NCBI GenBank assembly: GCA_034434515.1
Contig: DAOTZA010000133.1
Span: 1-51,908, forward strand
DNA length: 51,908 nt
DNA from: NAK19 sp034434515
Lineage (GTDB): Bacteria; Chloroflexota; Anaerolineae; Anaerolineales; UBA4823
Direction: 5' to 3'
This document shows, in pieces, positions 41,144 through 48,526 of the stretch (position 1 is the stretch's first letter; every line of letters begins with the position of its first letter). Made by a program: the position numbers and the translations under genes. Under the pieces are notes generated by a model, which was not told the DNA's origin, made no database searches, and saw only the letters and a list, made by a program, of their open reading frames with translations.

Positions 41144-42598
41144 CTAGACTCCATGTGCATTGATCCACGCTTGTTGGCGTTCAACAACCTTGCGGAGATC
41201 TTTTTGAATGCTCGGCGGGAGTGGTTCGACCTGATGGCTTTGTAGGATTTCATCGACCATTTGAGCAGCACGAGCTTCCATTGAAGTACCACCACGCTTC
41301 AACCATACCGAATGCGGATTTTTGTCAATCAATTTGGAGTAAAACGGCTCTTTGTAATGCCGCAACGTATGCGGATGGTTCAGATAACTTCCCGTAGGCC
41401 CTAATTCCTCGATTACATCGATGGCTAAGGTTTCATCATCGACTAAGACGCCCTTCGTTGCAGCGCGCAGGAAGCCCAAAAACTCGTTGCATAAGACGAT
41501 CAATTGCAATGATCCCTGTAATCCGGCATCCATGAAGCCTACATCGTGAACGATATTTGCTCCATGCAATAATGCAGTGACTAAACTGATGGTCGCCTCA
41601 AAAGCGCATTGCTGATCGAGAACCTTCGAGTCTGTACTTCCTCCCAAACCGAACACCGGCAGATCGTAATACTTTCCCATCGATGTAGCAACACCTTGCT
41701 CATCGGCTAAAACGTAGTTGCCGACCATCGTTTTGAGGTTATAGGGACCGCCATTCCAGCCCGGCACGGCTACGGCTGCACCCTCGCGCACTAGTTGGGA
41801 GAGGGTAATTCCCAACAATGTTCCGGCATTCATCGAAGCCAGACAGCCCGCAGTGGTTACCGGCGAGTTCACTCCGCCGGCATTTAGCGGAATATACAGT
41901 TGGGGCAACCCCTTTTCAGCCAGGTACATACACTTTTGTGTAGCTTCAATGTTTGCCACCAGGCCAGAGGTCACGTTAATATAGCAAGTTGCAAACGGTT
42001 TACGCTGAAACGCTTCGGCACCACCAGCCACAATTTCGCACATTTCTACTGCGGCAACACAACCTTCGAAGTCCGGGGTGACAAAGACAATCGGCTTGGT
42101 TGTGTTATTCAGCATTACTTCCATCTGGTAGCGGTCGTAAATCCGCTGATCAACTTCCTCAGGAAGAAATGCCGACATCACAAAGTCAATCTCCGGGAGA
42201 GCATCCATCAAGATCGCGGCTTCTTTTACATCTTGAAGGGTTGGCTTCCGTCTCTGACCGGTGCGGTGATCTAGGATATTCAAACAATCCGACCCACCGC
42301 CAAAATATGAGGCATAACCCCCGGCTCGCATGGCAACTTTCCCATTGCGATCATACAGGGTGATCCGTTTCGGCACCGTCAACAAAGCCTTTTCCACCAG
42401 ATGTTCCGGCAAACGGACTCGTATTCCATCAACCTTTGCCCCGGCTTTGGCAAGTAAGGACCGTGCTTTTTCATCGTGCACATCTACCCCAACTCGCCAG
42501 AGGATTTCCAAACTGGCAAGGTGAATGCGCTCGCATTCTTCATGACCCATTCGAGCATAATGGGCGCTGGTCATCTGAGTACCATGTGTCTCGATCAT
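41144..42598 (-). CDS. MttB-superfamily methyltransferase, non-pyrrolysine (copy 2)
   Basis: A 484-residue MttB-superfamily protein. Landmarks include YFGGGSDCLNILD, LGGSTDSKVLDQQCAFEA, IVHDVGFMDAGLQGSLQLIVL and ELGPTGSYLNH. No amber codon interrupts the frame, so it lacks pyrrolysine. It is placed between the binding-protein gene and the DppB gene, separated by 56 bases from the latter and preceded by an AAGG site. A methyl donor specificity different from copy 1 is likely because the sequences differ through most of their length. It should use the corrinoid protein encoded divergently. Confidence 0.92.
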   Translation of the reverse strand: MIETHGTQMTSAHYARMGHEECERIHLASLEILWRVGVDVHDEKARSLLAKAGAKVDGIRVRLPEHLVEKALLTVPKRITLYDRNGKVAMRAGGYASYFGGGSDCLNILDHRTGQRRKPTLQDVKEAAILMDALPEIDFVMSAFLPEEVDQRIYDRYQMEVMLNNTTKPIVFVTPDFEGCVAAVEMCEIVAGGAEAFQRKPFATCYINVTSGLVANIEATQKCMYLAEKGLPQLYIPLNAGGVNSPVTTAGCLASMNAGTLLGITLSQLVREGAAVAVPGWNGGPYNLKTMVGNYVLADEQGVATSMGKYYDLPVFGLGGSTDSKVLDQQCAFEATISLVTALLHGANIVHDVGFMDAGLQGSLQLIVLCNEFLGFLRAATKGVLVDDETLAIDVIEELGPTGSYLNHPHTLRHYKEPFYSKLIDKNPHSVWLKRGGTSMEARAAQMVDEILQSHQVEPLPPSIQKDLRKVVERQQAWINAHGV

Positions 42599-42684
42599 AA
42601 AATTACCTTCACCAACGAAATTTCACAAGAGCGTTCCGTGCCGTTTGCTGTTCGAACAAACGGCACGGAGGGAGGAGAAATTGA

Positions 42685-44385
42685 TCAGGCTTCCTTCCAG
42701 GTTTCGTGGAAGATGGCAAACTCTTCAGGGGAAGGAACGATTCCGTGGAATTTCTTGTCATAAATCTTCCAAACATTCATAAAGAACGGGATGCAGACAG
42801 AACCGCGTTCTTTCTGAATGACTTCCAGTTTGCCTACGATCTCGCGCCGCTTTTCCAGATCAACCGTTTTCATGGCTTCTTTCAGCAACTGGCTAAACTC
42901 TTCATCCACCCAACGGGTCTCGTTCCACGGCACCGGCTTCCCTTGATCATCGGCAATGTAAGCCAGAGGTAGCAGCATTGGAGCTAAGGTGCGGTGTGCC
43001 CACCAGGTGATGCCAAGATTCCATTCCGTCCAACCATCCCAATACTGGCTGGCAGGCATCGGCTTCAGGTTGATTGTGAAACCACCGGCAGCCGCATCCT
43101 CTTTGAGAATCTGGGCATAAGCCATCGATTCAGGCCAGTCGCTGGCTACCACCAGCTCAACGGTAACCCCATCAGGATAACCGGCTTCGGCTAACAGCGC
43201 CTTGGATTTTTCGGTATCGAAGGGATAGGGGGGAATATCGACATATTCGGGTTGGGCAGGAGCAACATGGCTATCATTGCCAATTGTGCCTTCTCCTTGC
43301 AGAGCAATGGCTAAGATCTTTTCGCGATTGTGACAATGTTTGAGGGCTTGACGAACCAAATTGTTCGTCCAGGGTTCCTGATCGACTCGCATGCGCAGCA
43401 CGCGGGTTGCAGCCGTTGGAGTCGAAAGCACCACAAACCGATCATCTCCCTTGGCAGCCTCCCAAATTGCCACCGTTGGTTCAATGATCGTGTCAACCTG
43501 CCCGCTCTGCAAAGCGGCGATATCGGCAGTGCGATCCTCGCCTAATTGCACCATGACGATCTCATCCAGATAGGGTAAGGGGGAGCCATCGGCGCCCATG
43601 CGCCAGTAATCTGGGCGGCGTTTCATGCGACAACGTTCACCGGGGACATATTCTTCCATCGTAAACGCACCCGTGCCAATTGGTTCGCGGGTTATATCGC
43701 CCCCAAACTCTTTGGGAAGCACACAGGCGGCATAATGGAAGAGATGTTCCGGAACAAAGATTGACGGTTCGTTGAGATTCAACATCACCGTATAATCATC
43801 CTTTTTCTGTACTCCCTCTTTGGAAAGATAACTCATAGAGCCAAGGATGGAAGAGCCGACATCCTTGTCCAGCCATTGATTGAAGTTGAAAACGACATCA
43901 TCAGCGGTAAAGTCCTTGCCGTTGTTGAACTTAACCCCTTGGCGGACATACAACGTCCAGTTCATCAAATCTTCACTGACTTCCCATTTTTCAAGCAAGT
44001 ATGGGTGGGTAATGCCTTTTTCATCAGTATACGTGAGGTAATCGAACACGTGACGCCAGGCATGAGATTGACTGACCAAAGAGAAACGCGCTGGGTGATC
44101 TACCCGCTCGACACGGGTGGCACATCGCAGAACCCCTCCCCGGACAATGCCGCTCGTAGGCGCTTCGGTCATTGCCAGGGTAGGGGTTGGTGGAACACTG
44201 GTTGGCGCAACAGCAGTTGGGACGGTGGTGGGGGTGGGCTGAGCACACGCTGCCAGGTACTTGGCGCTGGCAAGCGATAAGCCTAAGAGCGTGGACAGGC
44301 GCAAGAACTCGCGGCGAGAAATTTGGTTCTTGCGCAGCATCTCCTGGGCTTCTGGAATAAGCGGGTGAATTTTCTTCGGTTGCAT
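42685..44385 (-). CDS. Dpp/Opp-type ABC transporter substrate-binding lipoprotein
   Basis: A 566-residue extracytoplasmic solute-binding protein (SBP family 5). The N-terminus has a twin-arginine signal (SRREFLRLSTLLGLSL) followed by a lipobox LAAC at about 43-46, so it is probably exported folded and lipid-anchored; then comes a Pro/Thr linker. The mature chain shows the family 5 features: DVFNFNQW-like DDVVFNFNQW, EPIGTGAFTMEEY and VLRMRVDQEPWTNNLVRQAL. It is the first gene of the operon, with AAGGAGA upstream of ATG 44385. Family 5 ligands range from peptides to opines and betaine-like compounds. Confidence 0.93.
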   Translation of the reverse strand: MQPKKIHPLIPEAQEMLRKNQISRREFLRLSTLLGLSLASAKYLAACAQPTPTTVPTAVAPTSVPPTPTLAMTEAPTSGIVRGGVLRCATRVERVDHPARFSLVSQSHAWRHVFDYLTYTDEKGITHPYLLEKWEVSEDLMNWTLYVRQGVKFNNGKDFTADDVVFNFNQWLDKDVGSSILGSMSYLSKEGVQKKDDYTVMLNLNEPSIFVPEHLFHYAACVLPKEFGGDITREPIGTGAFTMEEYVPGERCRMKRRPDYWRMGADGSPLPYLDEIVMVQLGEDRTADIAALQSGQVDTIIEPTVAIWEAAKGDDRFVVLSTPTAATRVLRMRVDQEPWTNNLVRQALKHCHNREKILAIALQGEGTIGNDSHVAPAQPEYVDIPPYPFDTEKSKALLAEAGYPDGVTVELVVASDWPESMAYAQILKEDAAAGGFTINLKPMPASQYWDGWTEWNLGITWWAHRTLAPMLLPLAYIADDQGKPVPWNETRWVDEEFSQLLKEAMKTVDLEKRREIVGKLEVIQKERGSVCIPFFMNVWKIYDKKFHGIVPSPEEFAIFHETWKEA

Positions 44386-44566
44386 GGGTATGGTCTCCTT
44401 CTATGGTTATTTTATGGTAATATCCTTTTGGAATATTGCTGCTGGTTAGGCAGTTGACAGCGAGGAACGTGCCTCAAAAAGGGATTGGGAGAAAACACCA
44501 TACAGAACATTTGGCGAGGTGCACCTCCGAGGAAAGTTTAACAAATTAATACATCATAAAAGGCTA

Positions 44567-44595
44567 TTGACATTTTTTATCATATCATCTAATAT
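44567..44595 (+). promoter_or_regulatory. Near-consensus promoter for the gntR/corrinoid side
   Basis: TTGACA (44567-44572), 17 bases, TAATAT (44590-44595). The start would be near 44602. It overlaps a minus-strand promoter in the same 40 bases. Confidence 0.7.
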
Positions 44596-44607
44596 ATCTA
44601 TTGTCAA
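44579..44607 (-). promoter_or_regulatory. Near-consensus promoter for the transport/methyltransferase operon
   Basis: On the minus strand TTGACA (44607-44602), 17 bases, TATGAT (44584-44579). The start would be near 44572, giving a leader of about 187 bases before ATG 44385. Confidence 0.68.
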
Positions 44608-44619
44608 GTTAAGATGTAT

Positions 44620-44631
44620 CTGATATATCAG
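44620..44631. promoter_or_regulatory. 12-bp palindrome, candidate GntR operator
   Basis: CTGATATATCAG is a perfect palindrome, located just downstream of the plus-strand start and just upstream of the minus-strand -35. Related half-sites (AATATATC) lie at 44591-44598. GntR/FadR regulators commonly bind short palindromes; this one could be a target. Confidence 0.5.
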
Positions 44632-44667
44632 TTTAGTGATTAGATATTAGCTCAAGTAGATGCCGGC

Positions 44668-45336
44668 ATGGAAAACGATTTTGGAACGACAAAACTAAAA
44701 ATTTATAAAGAAATTCGCCGTTCGATTATTATGGGACATCGTAAGCCGGGTGAACGGTTGGACATAGAAGAAATCGCCCGCCAATATAACACCAGCATCA
44801 CCCCGGTTCGGGATGCGTTACAGATGTTGACTCAAGAAGGTTTGGTGAGCATTAAACCACGGTCGGGGTATTTTGTGACGCGAATGACCCTAAAGCAATT
44901 GCGCGATATGATGGAACTACGCAAAATTCTGGAGCTGGCAGCCGTCGAACGAGCGGCTATGCGTATCACACCCGCTCAAATCCAGGAGCTGCGCTCTGTC
45001 CACGCCGGCTACACCGGAGATGACGATGTCTCTTACGACCGCTATACGGACGAAAATCGCAAATTTCACGTCACTATCGCCATTGCGTCGGGAAACCTGG
45101 AGCTAGCCGAGATGATCGGTCGTTTGCATGATCGCCTGGCGCGCTTTATGGTTTTGCGCCATGCCGGACAATCCCAAGAATATACGCACGCCCGCATTGT
45201 CGATGCACTCGAAAAGCACGATCCGGAAGCAGCAAAACGGGCTCTACTGGACGATATTGAAGTATCCCATGATGAAATCATCGATGAAATCATTGAAGAA
45301 AAGGCCGATAGCTGGCATGTGGATACAACTCGCTAA
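44668..45336 (+). CDS. GntR-family (FadR subfamily) transcriptional regulator
   Basis: A 222-residue regulator with an N-terminal winged helix (about 8-72; IEEIARQYNTSITPVRDALQMLTQEGLV, then PRSGYFV) and a C-terminal all-helical FCD effector domain (about 78-210), whose metal-ligand positions could be the acidic Asp/His residues in ENRKFHVTIA and the following helices. FCD regulators bind carboxylates or amino-acid-like ligands. It is divergent from the transporter/methyltransferase operon and upstream of the corrinoid gene, so it is the likely local regulator of both sides. Confidence 0.92.
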   Translation: MENDFGTTKLKIYKEIRRSIIMGHRKPGERLDIEEIARQYNTSITPVRDALQMLTQEGLVSIKPRSGYFVTRMTLKQLRDMMELRKILELAAVERAAMRITPAQIQELRSVHAGYTGDDDVSYDRYTDENRKFHVTIAIASGNLELAEMIGRLHDRLARFMVLRHAGQSQEYTHARIVDALEKHDPEAAKRALLDDIEVSHDEIIDEIIEEKADSWHVDTTR

Positions 45337-45441
45337 GTTTTTACAAGTTTCACCGTTTCAATATCCACACAAGATTGTGGCTGGTTTGTTACCTAAAGAT
45401 CTTTCATTAACATCTATATTCCAATCATCAAGGAGCAACCT

Positions 45442-46068
45442 ATGAATCTGGAGACAATCTATCAACACGTTATAGACGGAGAAATGGATGAAACCGCAGA
45501 GAGTGTAGCCAAAGCCCTGGCAGCAGGATTCAGCCCCAATGACATCCTAAATAAAGCGCTGATCGCAGCTATGGACGAAGTTGGACGCCGTTATGAAGAA
45601 GGTGATTTTTTCGTCCCCGAAATGTTGATTGCTGCCCGCGCCATGCAGAGCGGCTTGCATGTCCTGAAGCCCCATCTTGTTCAGAGCGACGTAGGATCGG
45701 CAGGCAAGATCGTCATCGGCACAGTCAAGGGAGACTTACACGATATTGGCAAGAATCTGGTAGCAATGATGCTGGAAGGCGCCGGGTTCGAGGTCATCGA
45801 CCTGGGTACCGATGTAGATCCGCAAAAATTCGTTCAGTGTGCCAAAGATGGCGCTCAAGTCATTGGTCTTTCCGCTCTCTTAACCACTACAATGAGCAAT
45901 ATGGCAGTAACCATTGATGCCCTAAAGCAAGCCGGTGTCCGTGATCAAGTCAAAGTCATTGTCGGCGGCGCACCGGTCACGGCTGAATTTGCCAAACAAA
46001 TTGGCGCCGATGGCTTTGCCCCCGATGCATCCACCGCGGCCCGGGTTGTACGCCAGTTATTAGACTAA
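45442..46068 (+). CDS. Corrinoid protein (MtbC/MttC type, B12-binding)
   Basis: A 208-residue methyl-carrier protein. The N-terminal helical cap (about 1-85; B12-binding domain 1) precedes a B12-binding Rossmann domain with the cobalt-ligand motif GDLHDIGKN (Asp98, His100, Gly103), then GLSALLTTTM and VGGAPVTAEFAKQIGADGFAPDA. Such proteins accept methyl groups from MttB-type enzymes and pass them to a second methyltransferase that loads tetrahydrofolate or CoM. AAGGAGC lies nine bases before the ATG. The second methyltransferase and the reductive activator (RamA type) are not in the window. Confidence 0.95.
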   Translation: MNLETIYQHVIDGEMDETAESVAKALAAGFSPNDILNKALIAAMDEVGRRYEEGDFFVPEMLIAARAMQSGLHVLKPHLVQSDVGSAGKIVIGTVKGDLHDIGKNLVAMMLEGAGFEVIDLGTDVDPQKFVQCAKDGAQVIGLSALLTTTMSNMAVTIDALKQAGVRDQVKVIVGGAPVTAEFAKQIGADGFAPDASTAARVVRQLLD

Positions 46069-46089
46069 TCCTGTCCTCATATCTCTATA

Positions 46090-46115
46090 GACCTCCGAGC
46101 TGAAACTCGGAGGTC
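46090..46115 (+). terminator. Hairpin after the corrinoid gene
   Basis: Ten perfect pairs (46090-46099, 46106-46115) enclose a six-base loop and are followed by AATTT. It is 22 bases after the stop codon. Confidence 0.7.
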
Positions 46116-46156
46116 AATTTCCCATTAAATCGCATCCAAACTATCTAATTCGGGGT

Positions 46157-46180
46157 TAAAATAGTACGCTATCTATTTTA
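46157..46180. promoter_or_regulatory. Inverted repeat upstream of the KAS III-like gene
   Basis: TAAAATAG and CTATTTTA arms are separated by eight bases, 97 bases before the ATG. The spacing of 16 bp between arm starts suits a dimeric repressor. It is not the same sequence as the GntR-side palindrome. Confidence 0.4.
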
Positions 46181-46276
46181 GTCATTTGGACATCTGAGCT
46201 ATGGAAGTTTCCTCTGCTCCTTACCCCCGGTGGCTAATGGAAATATTTTCATACACACGAGAGAGAGGTAGGCTGG

Positions 46277-47509
46277 ATGAGTGAGATCCAATCTAAAAAA
46301 CCGATTAAATTCTACGACCGTCCCAATGTTGAGATGGAAACGCTTCCCTTTGGAGACGGTATTCCGCTCGGTATAGAACAGGTGCAAAATCCCCGCGTTG
46401 GTATTGGCGGCGCTTATGCAGGCTGGGGTATTGCAGTAGATAATCAATCTCTACCCCAACGCTTAGAAGAACGCTTAGGGGAAAAGGTTGCTAATAGCGA
46501 GGTTGGCGAGCTTGACGAACTTGGTTTCTACAGTCGTCACCACTTGCCCGAACTTAGCCCTCAAGAGCACCTTGAAGTAGAGATCGAAGTCGGAGCGAGG
46601 TTACTCCAAAAGGCTGCTGAGGCAAACGATTGGCGGCCTGATGAAATTCAAGGCGTATTAATTGGAATGAGCAGTCCGGTTTGCGAGGATTATTTAGAAC
46701 GAATCTGTCAAAAAGCCGGAATTTCTCATCAGGCACTGAAAGTCAGCGTTCACAAAGCCTGCGACGGTTCGGTCGGCAGTTTGCATCTTGCCCTTAACCC
46801 CTTTATTTCCTTGCCGGCAAAGGTCAATATTGCTGAAGAACTGCGGGGGAAGAAAGTCCTCGTCGGTGGTATTGAAGGATTGAGCCGTTTCCTGTATGCT
46901 TCACAGGACGTGAACGCCTTACAACTCTTCGGCAACGGCGCCGGGGTGATTGGCATCATCCCAGGCGAAACAATCAAATTCCTCAGCGGCGCAACCCGCG
47001 AAGCCTATGATGAAGAAGGTGTTTTACAGGTCAAGATGACCTACCCTCATTCGCGCCAACAGATGCTGGAGGTAACCCAAGCGGGCGAATCCCATCTGCG
47101 CGTGGCTGGCTTGATGCACGAACCCGAAGGAGATGCGCCGATTGCTATGGCTGGAATGATGGGCATGGTAAAGTTGTTCATCCGCAATGGTGTTCAAGTC
47201 GTTGTCGAAGTTTATCGCGCCTATCAGCAACTGATGGATAAACTCGGCGAACCAGGCAAACAGCTTGCCGTAGCGATTGCACATCACGCCAACTATAAAA
47301 TCAACAAACTCAAAGAGAAGCAAGTCCATAGCGCCGGTATTCCGCTTAACTTTCCCTGGCTTTTACACGATTTTGGCAACGTCAGCGCCGCCTCAAACAT
47401 GATTGCATTCCTCCGCTACCTTCCCAATCTCAACCCTGGCGATCATGTTCTCATTGATGGTTTTGGCGCCGGCACCTTTTATGATTCCTTAACCGTTGCC
47501 CTGGCATAA
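46277..47509 (+). CDS. 3-oxoacyl-ACP synthase III (FabH)-like condensing enzyme
   Basis: A 410-residue thiolase-superfamily protein with an intact KAS III triad: Cys162 in HKACDGSVGS, His336 in HHANYKI (HxAN motif), and Asn368 in FGNVSAAS. It is about 90 residues longer than FabH, with a roughly 40-residue N-terminal extension rich in Pro and charged residues before GGAYAGWGIAV. It could make or cleave a beta-ketoacyl thioester. It is downstream of the corrinoid gene but behind its own terminator and inverted repeat, so its membership in the methyl-transfer cluster is uncertain. HMG-CoA-synthase-like or ketoacyl roles cannot be separated by eye. Confidence 0.85.
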   Translation: MSEIQSKKPIKFYDRPNVEMETLPFGDGIPLGIEQVQNPRVGIGGAYAGWGIAVDNQSLPQRLEERLGEKVANSEVGELDELGFYSRHHLPELSPQEHLEVEIEVGARLLQKAAEANDWRPDEIQGVLIGMSSPVCEDYLERICQKAGISHQALKVSVHKACDGSVGSLHLALNPFISLPAKVNIAEELRGKKVLVGGIEGLSRFLYASQDVNALQLFGNGAGVIGIIPGETIKFLSGATREAYDEEGVLQVKMTYPHSRQQMLEVTQAGESHLRVAGLMHEPEGDAPIAMAGMMGMVKLFIRNGVQVVVEVYRAYQQLMDKLGEPGKQLAVAIAHHANYKINKLKEKQVHSAGIPLNFPWLLHDFGNVSAASNMIAFLRYLPNLNPGDHVLIDGFGAGTFYDSLTVALA

Positions 47510-47581
47510 GAAGATTTTTGCACAGTCGCTCCAGGCTGGAAATCTGTAAACGGACAAAATAAGCCCTCCACAACCCCAAAA

Positions 47582-47629
47582 AGCTTATCTGGAGTGCTGA
47601 AGGTTGATTTCAGCACTCCAGAATAAGCT
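47582..47629. repeat. Long hairpin between the KAS III-like and sirtuin genes
   Basis: A 20-bp stem (47582-47601 with 47609-47629, one bulged A) encloses a seven-base loop. Read on the minus strand it ends in TTTTT, like an intrinsic terminator for antisense transcription; on the plus strand it follows the KAS III-like gene by 72 bases. Confidence 0.7.
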
Positions 47630-47755
47630 GCAAACCTGAATTTTCCCCTAAGCAAGCCCGACAAAATGCCTCTTTTTCGGGTTAACCCTGTTTGTCCATT
47701 AGAGGGATAGGCAACTGAAAGCCCCTAAAGACTTCTTTTATGGTACAAATAGACT

Positions 47756-48496
47756 ATGGAACTCCCCCGCGAATTGATTGTCGCCCTCCGCCAGGCCGAA
47801 TGGGTAACAGCTCTGACAGGGGCTGGTGTCTCGCAAGAGAGTGGCTTGCGCACTTTTCGGGATGCTCAGGATGGCTTGTGGGCTCAATATCGTCCCGAAG
47901 ACTTAGCCACGCCGCAGGCTTTTCAACGCAATCCCAAGCTGGTGTGGGATTGGTATGCCTGGCGGAGAGAGAAGGTCTATCAGGCAAAACCAAACCAGGC
48001 TCATTATGCCCTAGCCGAAATGGCAAAATTCATTCCTCATTTTACGCTCATTACTCAAAATGTAGATGGTTTGCACCAGGCCGCCGGCAGTCCCAGCGTT
48101 ATTGAACTGCACGGCAACATCCGCCGCGTGCGTTGCTCGGTATGCGGACAAGTGCATTCCCAGTGGGATCGAGACCAGGATGAAGTGCCACGCTGTACCA
48201 CCTGCAATGGCTTGTTACGCCCCGATGTCGTCTGGTTTGGCGAAAATCTTCCTCAAGCAGAACTGGAATCTGCCTTTGAAGCCGCTCAAAGGTGCGAGCT
48301 TTTCTTTTCGATTGGCACATCTGGCCTCGTTCAACCGGCTGCCTCGCTTGCCTACCTCGCTCAGCAGCAGGGCGCTCGCATTGTCGAAATTAACGCCGAA
48401 CCAACTCCCCTAACTCCTTTTGCCAATTTTTCCTTACAAGGCAAGGCGGGCGAAATTCTTCCAGCTTTGGTGAAAGCAACCTTCCATAGCTTATAA
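47756..48496 (+). CDS. cobB: NAD-dependent protein deacylase, Sir2 family
   Basis: A 246-residue sirtuin. NAD-binding GAGVSQESGLRTFRD (about 23-37), TQNVDGLHQAAG (about 101-112), catalytic His in ELHGN, and a zinc site with CSVC and CTTC pairs are present. The YxxR pair in WYAWRREK is the signature used by SIRT5/CobB-like sirtuins for acidic acyl groups, so desuccinylation is plausible. VVWFGE and GTSGLVQPAASL complete the fold. No strong Shine-Dalgarno sequence is seen before ATG 47756. Confidence 0.94.
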   Translation: MELPRELIVALRQAEWVTALTGAGVSQESGLRTFRDAQDGLWAQYRPEDLATPQAFQRNPKLVWDWYAWRREKVYQAKPNQAHYALAEMAKFIPHFTLITQNVDGLHQAAGSPSVIELHGNIRRVRCSVCGQVHSQWDRDQDEVPRCTTCNGLLRPDVVWFGENLPQAELESAFEAAQRCELFFSIGTSGLVQPAASLAYLAQQQGARIVEINAEPTPLTPFANFSLQGKAGEILPALVKATFHSL

Positions 48497-48526
48497 TAAA
48501 GAGCATTCTGCCTGAAGGAGTTTTCA

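Noticed and set aside
32237..42598. Pyrrolysine-containing MttB genes
   Set aside because: Both frames run to full length without an in-frame amber codon, so Pyl is not needed.
44386..44667. Cobalamin riboswitch upstream of the corrinoid/MttB genes
   Set aside because: I looked for a B12-box-like element on both strands and found none; the promoters and the palindrome explain the region better.
47582..47629. CIRCE element (HrcA operator) suggested by GAGTGCTGA and TCAGCACTC arms
   Set aside because: The arms are in reverse order compared with CIRCE, which reads TTAGCACTC first, and no chaperone gene follows.
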